A stretch of 64,000 bases of DNA from a virus, in the IMG/VR virus record IMGVR_UViG_3300032323_002905, positions 1 to 64,000 of that record; one strand, written 5' to 3'. The notes under the pieces are model-generated. The model had not been told where the DNA came from. It saw only the letters and a program-made list of their open reading frames with translations, and ran no database searches. A program made the position numbers and the translations under genes. Below are positions 7,635-14,872 of this stretch, one piece after another (position 1 is the stretch's first letter; each line of letters begins with the position of its first letter).

Positions 7635-9011
7635 TTATTTCCCTAATTCAAAAAATTTCTGACTTAGTAACTGCTTATCCATAAAATCAAAATTAGTACT
7701 TGGTGATAAACCTGCTGGTCTAAAGCCTTGTTCTGGTTCTGAATCCTCAATATGCATTTCAGCTGTATTAATGTCTATATGACCTGTAGATGTATCAATT
7801 TTAGCGTTAAATGTCATACCATCCATACCGTATCTGTTCTTCATAATATGAACTCTACCTGTACCGTTTGTTTTATCTAAACGTTTTCTTGATAATGACA
7901 TTGCAAAATCAGCAATCATCATTTTATCATATGAACCTGCGGCTTTATCGCCTTCAATTACATCATCTTTAGCACCTGCGCGATTTACTTGAGACACTGA
8001 CCAAATTGGTAAATTTAATTCTCTTGCTAATCCTTTAGTACTTACATATAAATCATCTACTTCATCCTTACGTTCACCTTTTAAACGTTTAGAGCGCAAT
8101 AAATCAATATAGTCAATAATAACTAAGTCTGGTTTGAAATCTAATTCAATACATTTCTTAATATGTGACTCAACCATTGAAGTTGTTGCTTTACCCATCG
8201 GAAACTCTTTAATAATTAAATTACCTGGTAAATTTGGTACAATATCTTCGATTTCTTTTCTATGTTTTGCAATATTTTGTACTGGTTTATTAGTAAAAAA
8301 TGCATCATAACGTCTTCCTACATAATCTTCGCCTAATTCTAGTGTATAATGTATAACGTTATATCCTAATTTAACTGCATTACCGCCTAACGCAACTAAC
8401 GACCATGATTTACCTCCGCCTGGATTACCAAATATAATACCTAAGTCACCGCCTCCTAAACCACCTTGTAATAATATATTTAAATGGTCCCAAGGTGTCG
8501 GAACAAATGAGCGATTATCTTCTCTATATCGAGATTCAGTATCTTTATTGTATTCGTGACCTAAATTTTTGTCTTGTCCTGCTTTAAGCGCGTTATTAAC
8601 CAATAACCTAATAGAGTCATAATCTCCGGCGTTAAGTAAATCAACGCTGTTTAATAGAGCTCTCTTCAGTTGTTGGTTTCTACAGAAATTAGAAAATTCA
8701 TTTTCTACATATTCTAAATCATCGTCTGATGATGTATATGCTTCTTTTAATTGTTCTTTAATAGATACTTGTAATACTTCGTTAGTTAATTTTTTTAACT
8801 CAACTTTAAGTACTTCCATACTTGGTGTGGTATGGTATTTGTAATAGTAATCTAGAATTTGCTTAATAATCCATTTGTGACCTTGATTTGAAAAATATTC
8901 GTCAGTCAATAAATCATGAATGTTTACTAAAAATTCTTTACGAGTTAATAAAGCTGATATAACTTTAATTTGAAATCCCGTCCCATACTGATCTATCGTT
9001 TGTAATGTCAT
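7635..9011 (-). CDS. DnaB-family replicative DNA helicase (T4 gp41-like role)
   Basis: 458 aa. The N-terminal ~150 residues form the helical DnaB-type domain, followed by a RecA-like motor. Walker A is GNPGGGKSW (about 195-203). Walker B is LVIIDYIDLL (about 296-305). The SVSQVNRAG segment (about 338-346) and the GSYDKMMIADFAMSLSR region match DnaB motifs H3/H4. It would unwind the replication fork as a hexamer. It lies in a tight run with the exonuclease, UvsX and SSB genes (gaps of 3-12 bases), so it is one replication operon. Confidence 0.92.
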   Translation of the reverse strand: MTLQTIDQYGTGFQIKVISALLTRKEFLVNIHDLLTDEYFSNQGHKWIIKQILDYYYKYHTTPSMEVLKVELKKLTNEVLQVSIKEQLKEAYTSSDDDLEYVENEFSNFCRNQQLKRALLNSVDLLNAGDYDSIRLLVNNALKAGQDKNLGHEYNKDTESRYREDNRSFVPTPWDHLNILLQGGLGGGDLGIIFGNPGGGKSWSLVALGGNAVKLGYNVIHYTLELGEDYVGRRYDAFFTNKPVQNIAKHRKEIEDIVPNLPGNLIIKEFPMGKATTSMVESHIKKCIELDFKPDLVIIDYIDLLRSKRLKGERKDEVDDLYVSTKGLARELNLPIWSVSQVNRAGAKDDVIEGDKAAGSYDKMMIADFAMSLSRKRLDKTNGTGRVHIMKNRYGMDGMTFNAKIDTSTGHIDINTAEMHIEDSEPEQGFRPAGLSPSTNFDFMDKQLLSQKFFELGK

Positions 9012-9018
9012 AACTTAT

Positions 9019-10059
9019 TTATTTGTAACTATTTAATATATTAAAATTGTTAGGTAACCAATGTTCTACATTTTTAATTGTAAAACCCATTCCATCCTCA
9101 TGGTATAATTTTAAGAAATCACCTGCTCTTAATTCTGGTGCTTCTTCTAATATTAGTTCTTCTAAGAACTGTTTCTCACTATCGTCTATAATTGGTTTAG
9201 CTAGATTCATAATTTTGAAACAATTTCGTATTGAATCTTCTTCAAATACTATTCTAGAATAGATAATATGTTCCTTATATTTCTCAGCACTAATTCTAAA
9301 AATATCATCTAATGTTAATATTTCAGTTTGTAATTCAGGAAATAATTTAAATATTTTTCCTTTACCTAAACCTTTAACACCAGGTACTTTATCTGAATTA
9401 TCTCCTAATAGTGTTTTATATAAGATAAAATTTTCAGGCGGAATGCCAAACTTGCTCTTTACAGTTTTACTATCATAGAAATCTTTTTCAATCGGAGAAT
9501 AAATAATAATATTTTTATTTACTAATTGTAAAAAATCTTTATCTGAGGATACTATATAAACTTTAGAATCGTAAGTTGAAGCTAAATGAGTACTTAAATG
9601 AGCTATTAAGTCGTCTGCTTCTGCTTTATCTATAGCTACTGTTTTAACAGGTAAACATTTTAGATAATGAATTAAACGAGCAATTTGATTATACTTAGAA
9701 ATATTTTCATCTTCTAAATCATCAAATGTATCCCAATTAGTAACTCGTGTTTGATGTCTTCCTGATTTGTATTCAGGTAATAAGTTCTTCCTATTATTGG
9801 AAGAACCTATACCGTCGAATACTAGATATACAGATGTTGGTTGAATATTGTTAATCAGAAATCCTAATGATCTTAAGAATCCACCTAAACCTCCTATATG
9901 CACTCCATCTGAATTAATATAATTTAATACAGCAAAGTTTCTTAGAAATAAATTTAATCCATCTACTAGAACTACTCTAGAGTGTTTATTTGAGGTAGGT
10001 TCGTCCTTTACTTCTTGAGTTACGTTGTCAAGAAGTTTAAATAATTCATCTGTATTCAT
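9019..10059 (-). CDS. 5'-3' exonuclease / flap nuclease (T4 RNase H-like)
   Basis: 346 aa, a PIN/FEN-type nuclease that removes RNA primers and 5' flaps. Visible motifs: VVLVDGLNLFLRNF (first metal-binding Asp, D33), VYLVFDG, the helical-arch region GRHQTR, AEADDLIAHL (two Asp), IVSSDKDFLQLV (metal Asp pair), then GDNSDKVPGVKGLGKGK, the helix-hairpin-helix DNA-binding loop. It matches the T4 rnh / T5 exonuclease / Pol I N-domain family. The helicase gene follows seven bases downstream. An 8-bp inverted repeat (9784-9806) lies inside the coding sequence. Confidence 0.92.
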   Translation of the reverse strand: MNTDELFKLLDNVTQEVKDEPTSNKHSRVVLVDGLNLFLRNFAVLNYINSDGVHIGGLGGFLRSLGFLINNIQPTSVYLVFDGIGSSNNRKNLLPEYKSGRHQTRVTNWDTFDDLEDENISKYNQIARLIHYLKCLPVKTVAIDKAEADDLIAHLSTHLASTYDSKVYIVSSDKDFLQLVNKNIIIYSPIEKDFYDSKTVKSKFGIPPENFILYKTLLGDNSDKVPGVKGLGKGKIFKLFPELQTEILTLDDIFRISAEKYKEHIIYSRIVFEEDSIRNCFKIMNLAKPIIDDSEKQFLEELILEEAPELRAGDFLKLYHEDGMGFTIKNVEHWLPNNFNILNSYK

Positions 10060-10062
10060 TTT

Positions 10063-11139
10063 TTATTCTGGTTCTTGTGAAAATACATCAGTCCCTTCAA
10101 ATCCCTCTTCTTCTTCAAAGACATCAAAATCTAAACTGCCTAAGATTTTCATCCATTCTTTCGCGTGAGCGTCTTTATAAGATTTTAATTCTTTTTCAGT
10201 ATCGTTAATGAATCCATGAGGTGTCATAATGATTTTACCTCGAGATTGAACTCCGTTAATGTGATTTTTATCAATTTGAATATTTGTACGTTTAGCAAAT
10301 TCTACTTGCTTACCATCCTTAATTGCTTTAATTTTAGATGTTCCAGCATTTGAAATATTACCAAATGTTACTACAAACGTAGCGTCAAACCACATTGCAA
10401 ATCCACCTTTATTCATTAGTTTTGGTTGACCCATAGGCATTTCAGGCTTAGCCGTCCATACTTTATTGATACAAACTAATGTATTAGTGTATTTTGAACT
10501 TTCTTTTCTCGATAATGTGATTTTTTGGTTAACACTATTTCCAAATTGAGTTGACATTGCGCCTGCGTTCCACTCATTATTATTTTTATTTGAACGAACT
10601 GATAATTCACATGGTATAGAACCAATTGAATCCCATAAGAATAATAAATCATATGGTAAATTACCTTTTTTCTGTTCATCTAATAAATCTAAAATAAATG
10701 CTGCTACGTCTTCAATTGTATGTAACGTTTCTCTATCTACGTAAATAAAATTACCTTCATAATTTAATACCTCGCCTGTTGATTCGTCTACAATTGTTTT
10801 AACATCTAATCCCATCTGAATTGCATGTTCCCAATTCCACTTCATCTCAGTAATAATGAATACAGGTAATACTTTCTGTTTTTGAGCAGCTACTGCTGCT
10901 TCAATTAACGCTGTTGTTTTACCTGTATCACTATGACCTCTTAGTAGGACTATATGACCCTGAGGAATCCCAGGAACCGAAGTTACATCTTGAAATGCTT
11001 TAGATAATGGTATCCATTTTTGATCTTTGAATTTCACATTTGAACTTAATAATTTCTTTTCTTTAAATTTATTTAAGTCAAAGCTACCTCTCAATTCAGC
11101 AGATACCGCTGCTGCTAGTGATGTGTCTTTTTTAGCCAT
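10063..11139 (-). CDS. uvsX: UvsX RecA-like recombinase
   Basis: 358 aa. It forms filaments on single-stranded DNA and drives strand exchange for recombination-dependent replication. Walker A is GHSDTGKT (about 68-75). Walker B is LLFLWD (about 165-170). It has the T4-type segment SVRSNKNNNEWNAGAMSTQF and the conserved VCINKVW. The acidic C-terminal tail (DVFEEEEGFEGTD) is typical of UvsX/RecA. It lies directly downstream of the gp32-like SSB gene, in the same operon, and just upstream of the exonuclease gene. Confidence 0.93.
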   Translation of the reverse strand: MAKKDTSLAAAVSAELRGSFDLNKFKEKKLLSSNVKFKDQKWIPLSKAFQDVTSVPGIPQGHIVLLRGHSDTGKTTALIEAAVAAQKQKVLPVFIITEMKWNWEHAIQMGLDVKTIVDESTGEVLNYEGNFIYVDRETLHTIEDVAAFILDLLDEQKKGNLPYDLLFLWDSIGSIPCELSVRSNKNNNEWNAGAMSTQFGNSVNQKITLSRKESSKYTNTLVCINKVWTAKPEMPMGQPKLMNKGGFAMWFDATFVVTFGNISNAGTSKIKAIKDGKQVEFAKRTNIQIDKNHINGVQSRGKIIMTPHGFINDTEKELKSYKDAHAKEWMKILGSLDFDVFEEEEGFEGTDVFSQEPE

Positions 11140-11151
11140 TTTGTTTAATTA

Positions 11152-11976
11152 TTAGTCTTCGTCATCAAATAGTGCGTCAAATTTACTTGCTTTAGGAGCT
11201 GGTTTAGCTGTTAAAGTGTAATTTGGTGTTTTAGTAGTTGTTTCCCAAGGTAAGTCACCTTCTGGTTCTGTAGTAGTACCTTCATCATCAATGATTGAAC
11301 CTTCTTCTGGCTCTTCAGGTGTTAACCACTCTTGTAAAGCTGACTTCATTTCGTCAAATGAATACTTTTTAAACTCTTCTAATGGATTTGGTTGTTCATC
11401 TAACCAATTTTGAATTTGATTCGCATCCTCAGATAATGGAGTAACTTTTGTACGAGCCATAATTGTTGATTTATTATACTGTGTACCAGTTACATCTGGT
11501 CCTACTGTATTAATAATAATGTCTCTACCTTCTGCTACGTCTGTAAAGTCTCCTACGTCCTCGTTATCAGCTAAATTTAAGAAGTCCATATATAACTCCT
11601 TACCAAACTGCCATAACTTAACTCCGTTTGCTTCTTCACCTCTAACAATAACAGGAGCAAAAATTCTCATTTTTGGATCTAATTTCTTAGCTAATCTCCA
11701 ATTTTCTTTGTCATTTGTACTACGTAATTGTTTTGCAAATTCAGCAATTGGATCTTTATCACCCCACGATAGAGGAGAGATCATTACTTTTTTGCCAATA
11801 CCATAGTAGAAATATAATTCTGTGAATGGGTTTTTCTTATTATACTTATTAGGTATAATACGAACGTTTTGTTTTCCGATTGATGGTTTCCAACCTGAAT
11901 TTTTCTTCTCGGTTTTGTTTGAACCGGGTTTAGCTTGTAATTTCGCAAGCTTCGATTTGATTTCTGATAAATCCAT
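11152..11976 (-). CDS. gp32: Single-stranded DNA-binding protein, T4 gp32-like
   Basis: 274 aa from the chosen start MDLSEIKSKL. The basic N-terminal region and the core with WKPSIGKQNVRIIPNKY, ELYFYYGIGKK and DIIINTVGPD match T4 gp32-like SSBs. The C-terminus is acidic and ends FDALFDDED, the protein-interaction tail of this family. A longer reading frame reaches ATG 12057, but a class A promoter (12015-12046) lies inside that extension. The ATG at 11976, about 35 nt after the predicted transcript start, is therefore the real start. It leads the uvsX-exonuclease-helicase operon. Confidence 0.9.
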   Translation of the reverse strand: MDLSEIKSKLAKLQAKPGSNKTEKKNSGWKPSIGKQNVRIIPNKYNKKNPFTELYFYYGIGKKVMISPLSWGDKDPIAEFAKQLRSTNDKENWRLAKKLDPKMRIFAPVIVRGEEANGVKLWQFGKELYMDFLNLADNEDVGDFTDVAEGRDIIINTVGPDVTGTQYNKSTIMARTKVTPLSEDANQIQNWLDEQPNPLEEFKKYSFDEMKSALQEWLTPEEPEEGSIIDDEGTTTEPEGDLPWETTTKTPNYTLTAKPAPKASKFDALFDDED

Positions 11977-12014
11977 AACTGTATATTTGTTTAATTTAAA
12001 ACTATTATTATACT

Positions 12015-12046
12015 CTAATATAATGAACGCATTATACGAGGCCAAA
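12015..12046 (-). promoter_or_regulatory. Class A promoter of the gp32-uvsX-nuclease-helicase operon
   Basis: TTTG (12046-12043, in AGTTTGGCC), 20 bases, TATATTAG (12022-12015). It decides the start codon of the gp32-like gene. A strong hairpin directly abuts its upstream side. Confidence 0.7.
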
Positions 12047-12071
12047 CTAAGGCCCAAAAATTGGACCTTAG
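12047..12071 (-). terminator. Hairpin insulating the gp32 promoter
   Basis: CTAAGG..CCAA-loop-TTGG..CCTTAG with one mismatch forms a 10-bp stem ending exactly at the -33 box. It probably stops transcripts coming from the 118-aa gene. No clear U-tract follows on the minus strand. Confidence 0.5.
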
Positions 12072-12116
12072 ATGATTTTGTTTGATATGTTGGGGTGATT
12101 TATTTTAGATTAAATA

Positions 12117-12473
12117 TTACTTAACTTCTTCTTCTGATGCTACTCCCCATTCTTTTTCTGTTCGATAACCCTTAGCAAATTCACTTAATGATTTTACTAA
12201 ATAAACCTGCCCATCATCTGATACCTGAGCATAATTATATCCTGTGCCATTTTCCTCTGTGTGAAGACCTTCGACACCTAAATATTGATCTAATCTATAA
12301 AGCAATTCGTTTACATTAGAAAAATTTTTAATTTTAAATAATTCAGTTAATCTACCTTGTTTATTTTTTAAAGCAAAAATTCTCATTTTTTCAGCTTCGT
12401 TAATTTGATTTTCAGTAATAATACCCGCTAATTTTTGCATGCGGATAAATTGTTCGTTTAATTGTTTTTTCAT
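12117..12473 (-). CDS. Putative capsid-targeted cargo protein, 118 aa
   Basis: The body is not recognised. The N-terminus carries LNEQ followed by RMQKLAGIITENQINE, nearly identical to the start of the 156-aa protein at 60878-61348. RMQK(L/I)AGII also forms the last residues of the scaffold protein. LNE (5-7) and ITE (19-21) fit the (L/I)xE cleavage rule of T4-type prohead protease gp21. This suggests a capsid-targeting peptide removed during head maturation, leaving a ~97-residue domain inside the capsid. A class B late element precedes it, although its neighbours are early replication genes. Confidence 0.7.
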   Translation of the reverse strand: MKKQLNEQFIRMQKLAGIITENQINEAEKMRIFALKNKQGRLTELFKIKNFSNVNELLYRLDQYLGVEGLHTEENGTGYNYAQVSDDGQVYLVKSLSEFAKGYRTEKEWGVASEEEVK

Positions 12474-12494
12474 GTTTAATGTTGTTTTATAATA

Positions 12495-12503
12495 ATAAAT
12501 ATT
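12495..12503 (-). promoter_or_regulatory. Class B (late-type) element
   Basis: AATATTTATTATT on the coding strand, 21 bases before the 118-aa cargo-like gene. It gives this gene a late signal inside an early region. Confidence 0.4.
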
Positions 12504-12966
12504 ACACTAAGTCTACTATTTTATAAATTTTAGTATTAAGTGTTTTTAACTCGTTATGTTGTGTTAATAAAATACTATTTTTATAATGTTGCCAATCAAT
12601 TCTAAATGATGGATCAACTACACCTCTATTTAATGATTTAATTAATTCATTAAGAGCATTAATTGTATATAATGTATTTGATTCTTTTTTGCGATGTACT
12701 AATATTGTATTTGTTGGTATCGTGTTCACGTTACCTTGGTCAATGTTATAAGTAATAACATACTCACCTGTATTTTGAACATGTAAAACAAAAATCTTGT
12801 TATACATGATATCGTATGTTTTAGAAACCTCGTTTATTAGCCCATCTAATCCCTCTAAAGCTATGAAAGTGCATAGTAACCTATTATTCACGTCGAATGT
12901 ATTAAAAATGTGTTGAAAGTCATAATTTATCGAATTATACATATCGCCGTTTTTATTTAAAGTCAT
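12502..12966 (-). CDS. Hypothetical protein, 154 aa, coupled to the DNA polymerase gene
   Basis: No recognised family. The reading frame is open back to 13056, but the best start is ATG 12966 (MTLNKNGDMYNS), which overlaps the polymerase stop by 14 bases and suggests translational coupling. The longer form would overlap the polymerase by 104 bases and starts with a basic, unlikely sequence. The protein is rich in beta-branched residues with YVITYNIDQGN and FRIDWQHYKN segments. It could be a polymerase accessory protein by position. Confidence 0.6.
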   Translation of the reverse strand: MTLNKNGDMYNSINYDFQHIFNTFDVNNRLLCTFIALEGLDGLINEVSKTYDIMYNKIFVLHVQNTGEYVITYNIDQGNVNTIPTNTILVHRKKESNTLYTINALNELIKSLNRGVVDPSFRIDWQHYKNSILLTQHNELKTLNTKIYKIVDLV

Positions 12967-14230
12967 AACTATTTCCTGTATTGGTTTTAATTTGTAATTT
13001 GTATTTTTTAAAAATTTCATTAATTTTAGGTAAAAGGTCATTCTCATTTTTATCAAAATCTAATAAAAACGAATCATAAGTGTAAAGTACAATTTTTGTA
13101 TTTTTACCCCTTAATACCTTATGTATATCCATCAATATATTCATATTGTTAGATGTTTCCATATTTTGTAATATATAATTAAACAACTTGTTTGGATTCA
13201 TATTTTCCAGCTTACTCAACTCATATCTGTATTTAGATATAGGACAATTGTAATATCCTCCGTATTGTAAAGTGTCCCAAGCATCATCTATAAACATTTG
13301 TATTTTCCTAAAATACTCTAGGTGAGCATATTCTTTAAATACTCCTCCGTATAGTTGTTTGAATGTTAATTCCTTAGCTGTTTTATAATCTACACCATAC
13401 ATTTCTGCGAACGAAGCGTGTATGTCTTTGTCTCCAAAATCATATCCAATTAGTTGTGCCGCTAATGTTGGGTGATAAGCCGATATATCCATTTCTACAA
13501 ATATATCATTACTTGGAATAAAACTTGATCGTGTTTCTTTTTTTAGTGCTGCAAAATTAATACCATTATAGGAATTAGCGGGTCTGCGAGTTGTAGTATA
13601 GATATTATATTGCGTGAATATTTTATCATTGTCAATTGAATAGTAGTCATTATTTGTTTCATAGTATGTTTCAAATATTAGTTTATTAAATGTTATACCG
13701 TTTTTTTCAATCCCAAATAAAGCCAAAGTAACTCGGTTATTATAAAAGTCGAACCACTCGGGCAAATGGTGTGGTATTAATGGTTTGATTTGGTTATACA
13801 CGGTTTCACACAGTTCATAGTGTTTTGATACCGGTATTATACGATTGATATCTTGTTTTTGTGGAAATCGTTGATAAAAATGTTGATGTGTAAAAGTGGG
13901 TTGTATATCCGTAGGAGATATTAGTGATATGTCGCAACATGCTTTTATCTGAAAATAGTATAAAAATTGTTTCTTATTGCGTACCCACAATTCTGGAATA
14001 TTTTTTAAAACACTTTCAACATGATTTTTATTTATGTGTAGTGTTTCACTGTGGTTAACACATATTAGATATCCTTTAGTATCATTAAGTGGTCTAATAT
14101 AGACTAGTGATACTTTATTTAAGGCAGGATGAACATTAGAATTAAATGGAATTACTTCAACAAATGCTTTTTGTGTCTTAAGATTGTATAAGACTTTTAG
14201 TTGATCTAATGTTTCAATAATATAATACAT
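12953..14230 (-). CDS. Divergent family A DNA polymerase
   Basis: 425 aa. The C-terminal half has the palm and finger motifs of family A (Pol I-like) polymerases. There is a TTTRRPANSYNGINFAALKK segment near residue 212. Motif A is FVEMDISAYHPTLAAQL (metal Asp near 248). The O-helix is AKELTFKQLYGG with the K-x3-F-x3-YG pattern (near 286-296). Motif C is VLYTYDSFLLDF (Asp near 386). Motif C has YDS instead of the usual HDE. The first ~200 residues show no clear 3'-5' exonuclease motifs. T4 itself uses a family B enzyme, so this is a different replicase type. A class A promoter precedes it. Confidence 0.8.
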   Translation of the reverse strand: MYYIIETLDQLKVLYNLKTQKAFVEVIPFNSNVHPALNKVSLVYIRPLNDTKGYLICVNHSETLHINKNHVESVLKNIPELWVRNKKQFLYYFQIKACCDISLISPTDIQPTFTHQHFYQRFPQKQDINRIIPVSKHYELCETVYNQIKPLIPHHLPEWFDFYNNRVTLALFGIEKNGITFNKLIFETYYETNNDYYSIDNDKIFTQYNIYTTTRRPANSYNGINFAALKKETRSSFIPSNDIFVEMDISAYHPTLAAQLIGYDFGDKDIHASFAEMYGVDYKTAKELTFKQLYGGVFKEYAHLEYFRKIQMFIDDAWDTLQYGGYYNCPISKYRYELSKLENMNPNKLFNYILQNMETSNNMNILMDIHKVLRGKNTKIVLYTYDSFLLDFDKNENDLLPKINEIFKKYKLQIKTNTGNSYDFK

Positions 14231-14245
14231 AACCTATTTTGTACT

Positions 14246-14277
14246 ATAATATACTAAATGAAAATTAGATTGCCAAA
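14246..14277 (-). promoter_or_regulatory. Class A promoter for the DNA polymerase gene
   Basis: TTTG (14277-14274, in AGTTTGGC), 20 bases, TATATTAT (14253-14246). The predicted leader is about 12 nt. Confidence 0.65.
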
Positions 14278-14278
14278 C

Positions 14279-14872
14279 TTAAACGTAATACTTTGTAAAG
14301 TCAAATTTTAAGTAAGCGTCAAATTGAGGTAACGATAAATTTTTCATAATTAATAAAACCATGTTACGATTTACTGTCGCTACTTGTTCTTTAACACCTG
14401 TTAAGTTCCAAGATAAGAAAAATGGTTGATATAATGACCAAAGTATAGTTGGAGATTGAGAGGATAATTTATCAAATGTATTTTGATCTGTTTCTAAATA
14501 AATTATTTCATTTGTTTTTTTACAAAAATAACGTCTATATTCTCCTATTTGATAATCTTGTTGAGTTGGAGTATTTGGATTATAAACAGGCTTAAAAATT
14601 TGAGTAGTACTAATAGGTTTTATACTATTATAAATTGGACTACGTAATGTTGTTACTTCGGGTAGTACTATTTGATTATTATCAACTGTAACTGATGTGT
14701 TAGTTAGAATTAATTCTAATACTGGATTATCATTTTGGTTACGTCCTGTAAAATATTGGCCTGTAGAAGTTTTAAAATAATAACCAGCATAAGGTATCCC
14801 TGTGGATTTGATTTGAAATTCTCCTCCATTTGAGTATAAATTAGGTGTTATTTGGGATAATGGATAGTACAT
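14279..14872 (-). CDS. Hypothetical virion/baseplate-associated protein, 197 aa
   Basis: No recognised family. A beta-rich sequence (GEFQIKSTGIPYAGYYFKTSTGQYFTGRNQNDNP split over residues 17-50) suggests a structural domain. It overlaps the stop of the 941-aa baseplate protein by one base and is the last gene of the tail operon, so it is probably a baseplate or tail-tip component made late. It ends just before the early DNA polymerase promoter, marking the late-to-early boundary. Confidence 0.7.
   Translation of the reverse strand: MYYPLSQITPNLYSNGGEFQIKSTGIPYAGYYFKTSTGQYFTGRNQNDNPVLELILTNTSVTVDNNQIVLPEVTTLRSPIYNSIKPISTTQIFKPVYNPNTPTQQDYQIGEYRRYFCKKTNEIIYLETDQNTFDKLSSQSPTILWSLYQPFFLSWNLTGVKEQVATVNRNMVLLIMKNLSLPQFDAYLKFDFTKYYV

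Noticed and set aside
9784-9806. 8-bp inverted repeat GTTCTTCC/GGAAGAAC inside the exonuclease gene
   Set aside because: Within the coding sequence, no tail of T's and no partner signal; likely chance.
11977-12057. Upstream extension of the gp32-like frame to ATG 12057
   Set aside because: A class A promoter lies inside it, and MDLSEIKSKL at 11976 matches the family's start.
12967-13056. Upstream extension of the 154-aa frame
   Set aside because: It would overlap the polymerase gene by more than 100 bases; ATG 12966 gives a normal 14-base coupled overlap.
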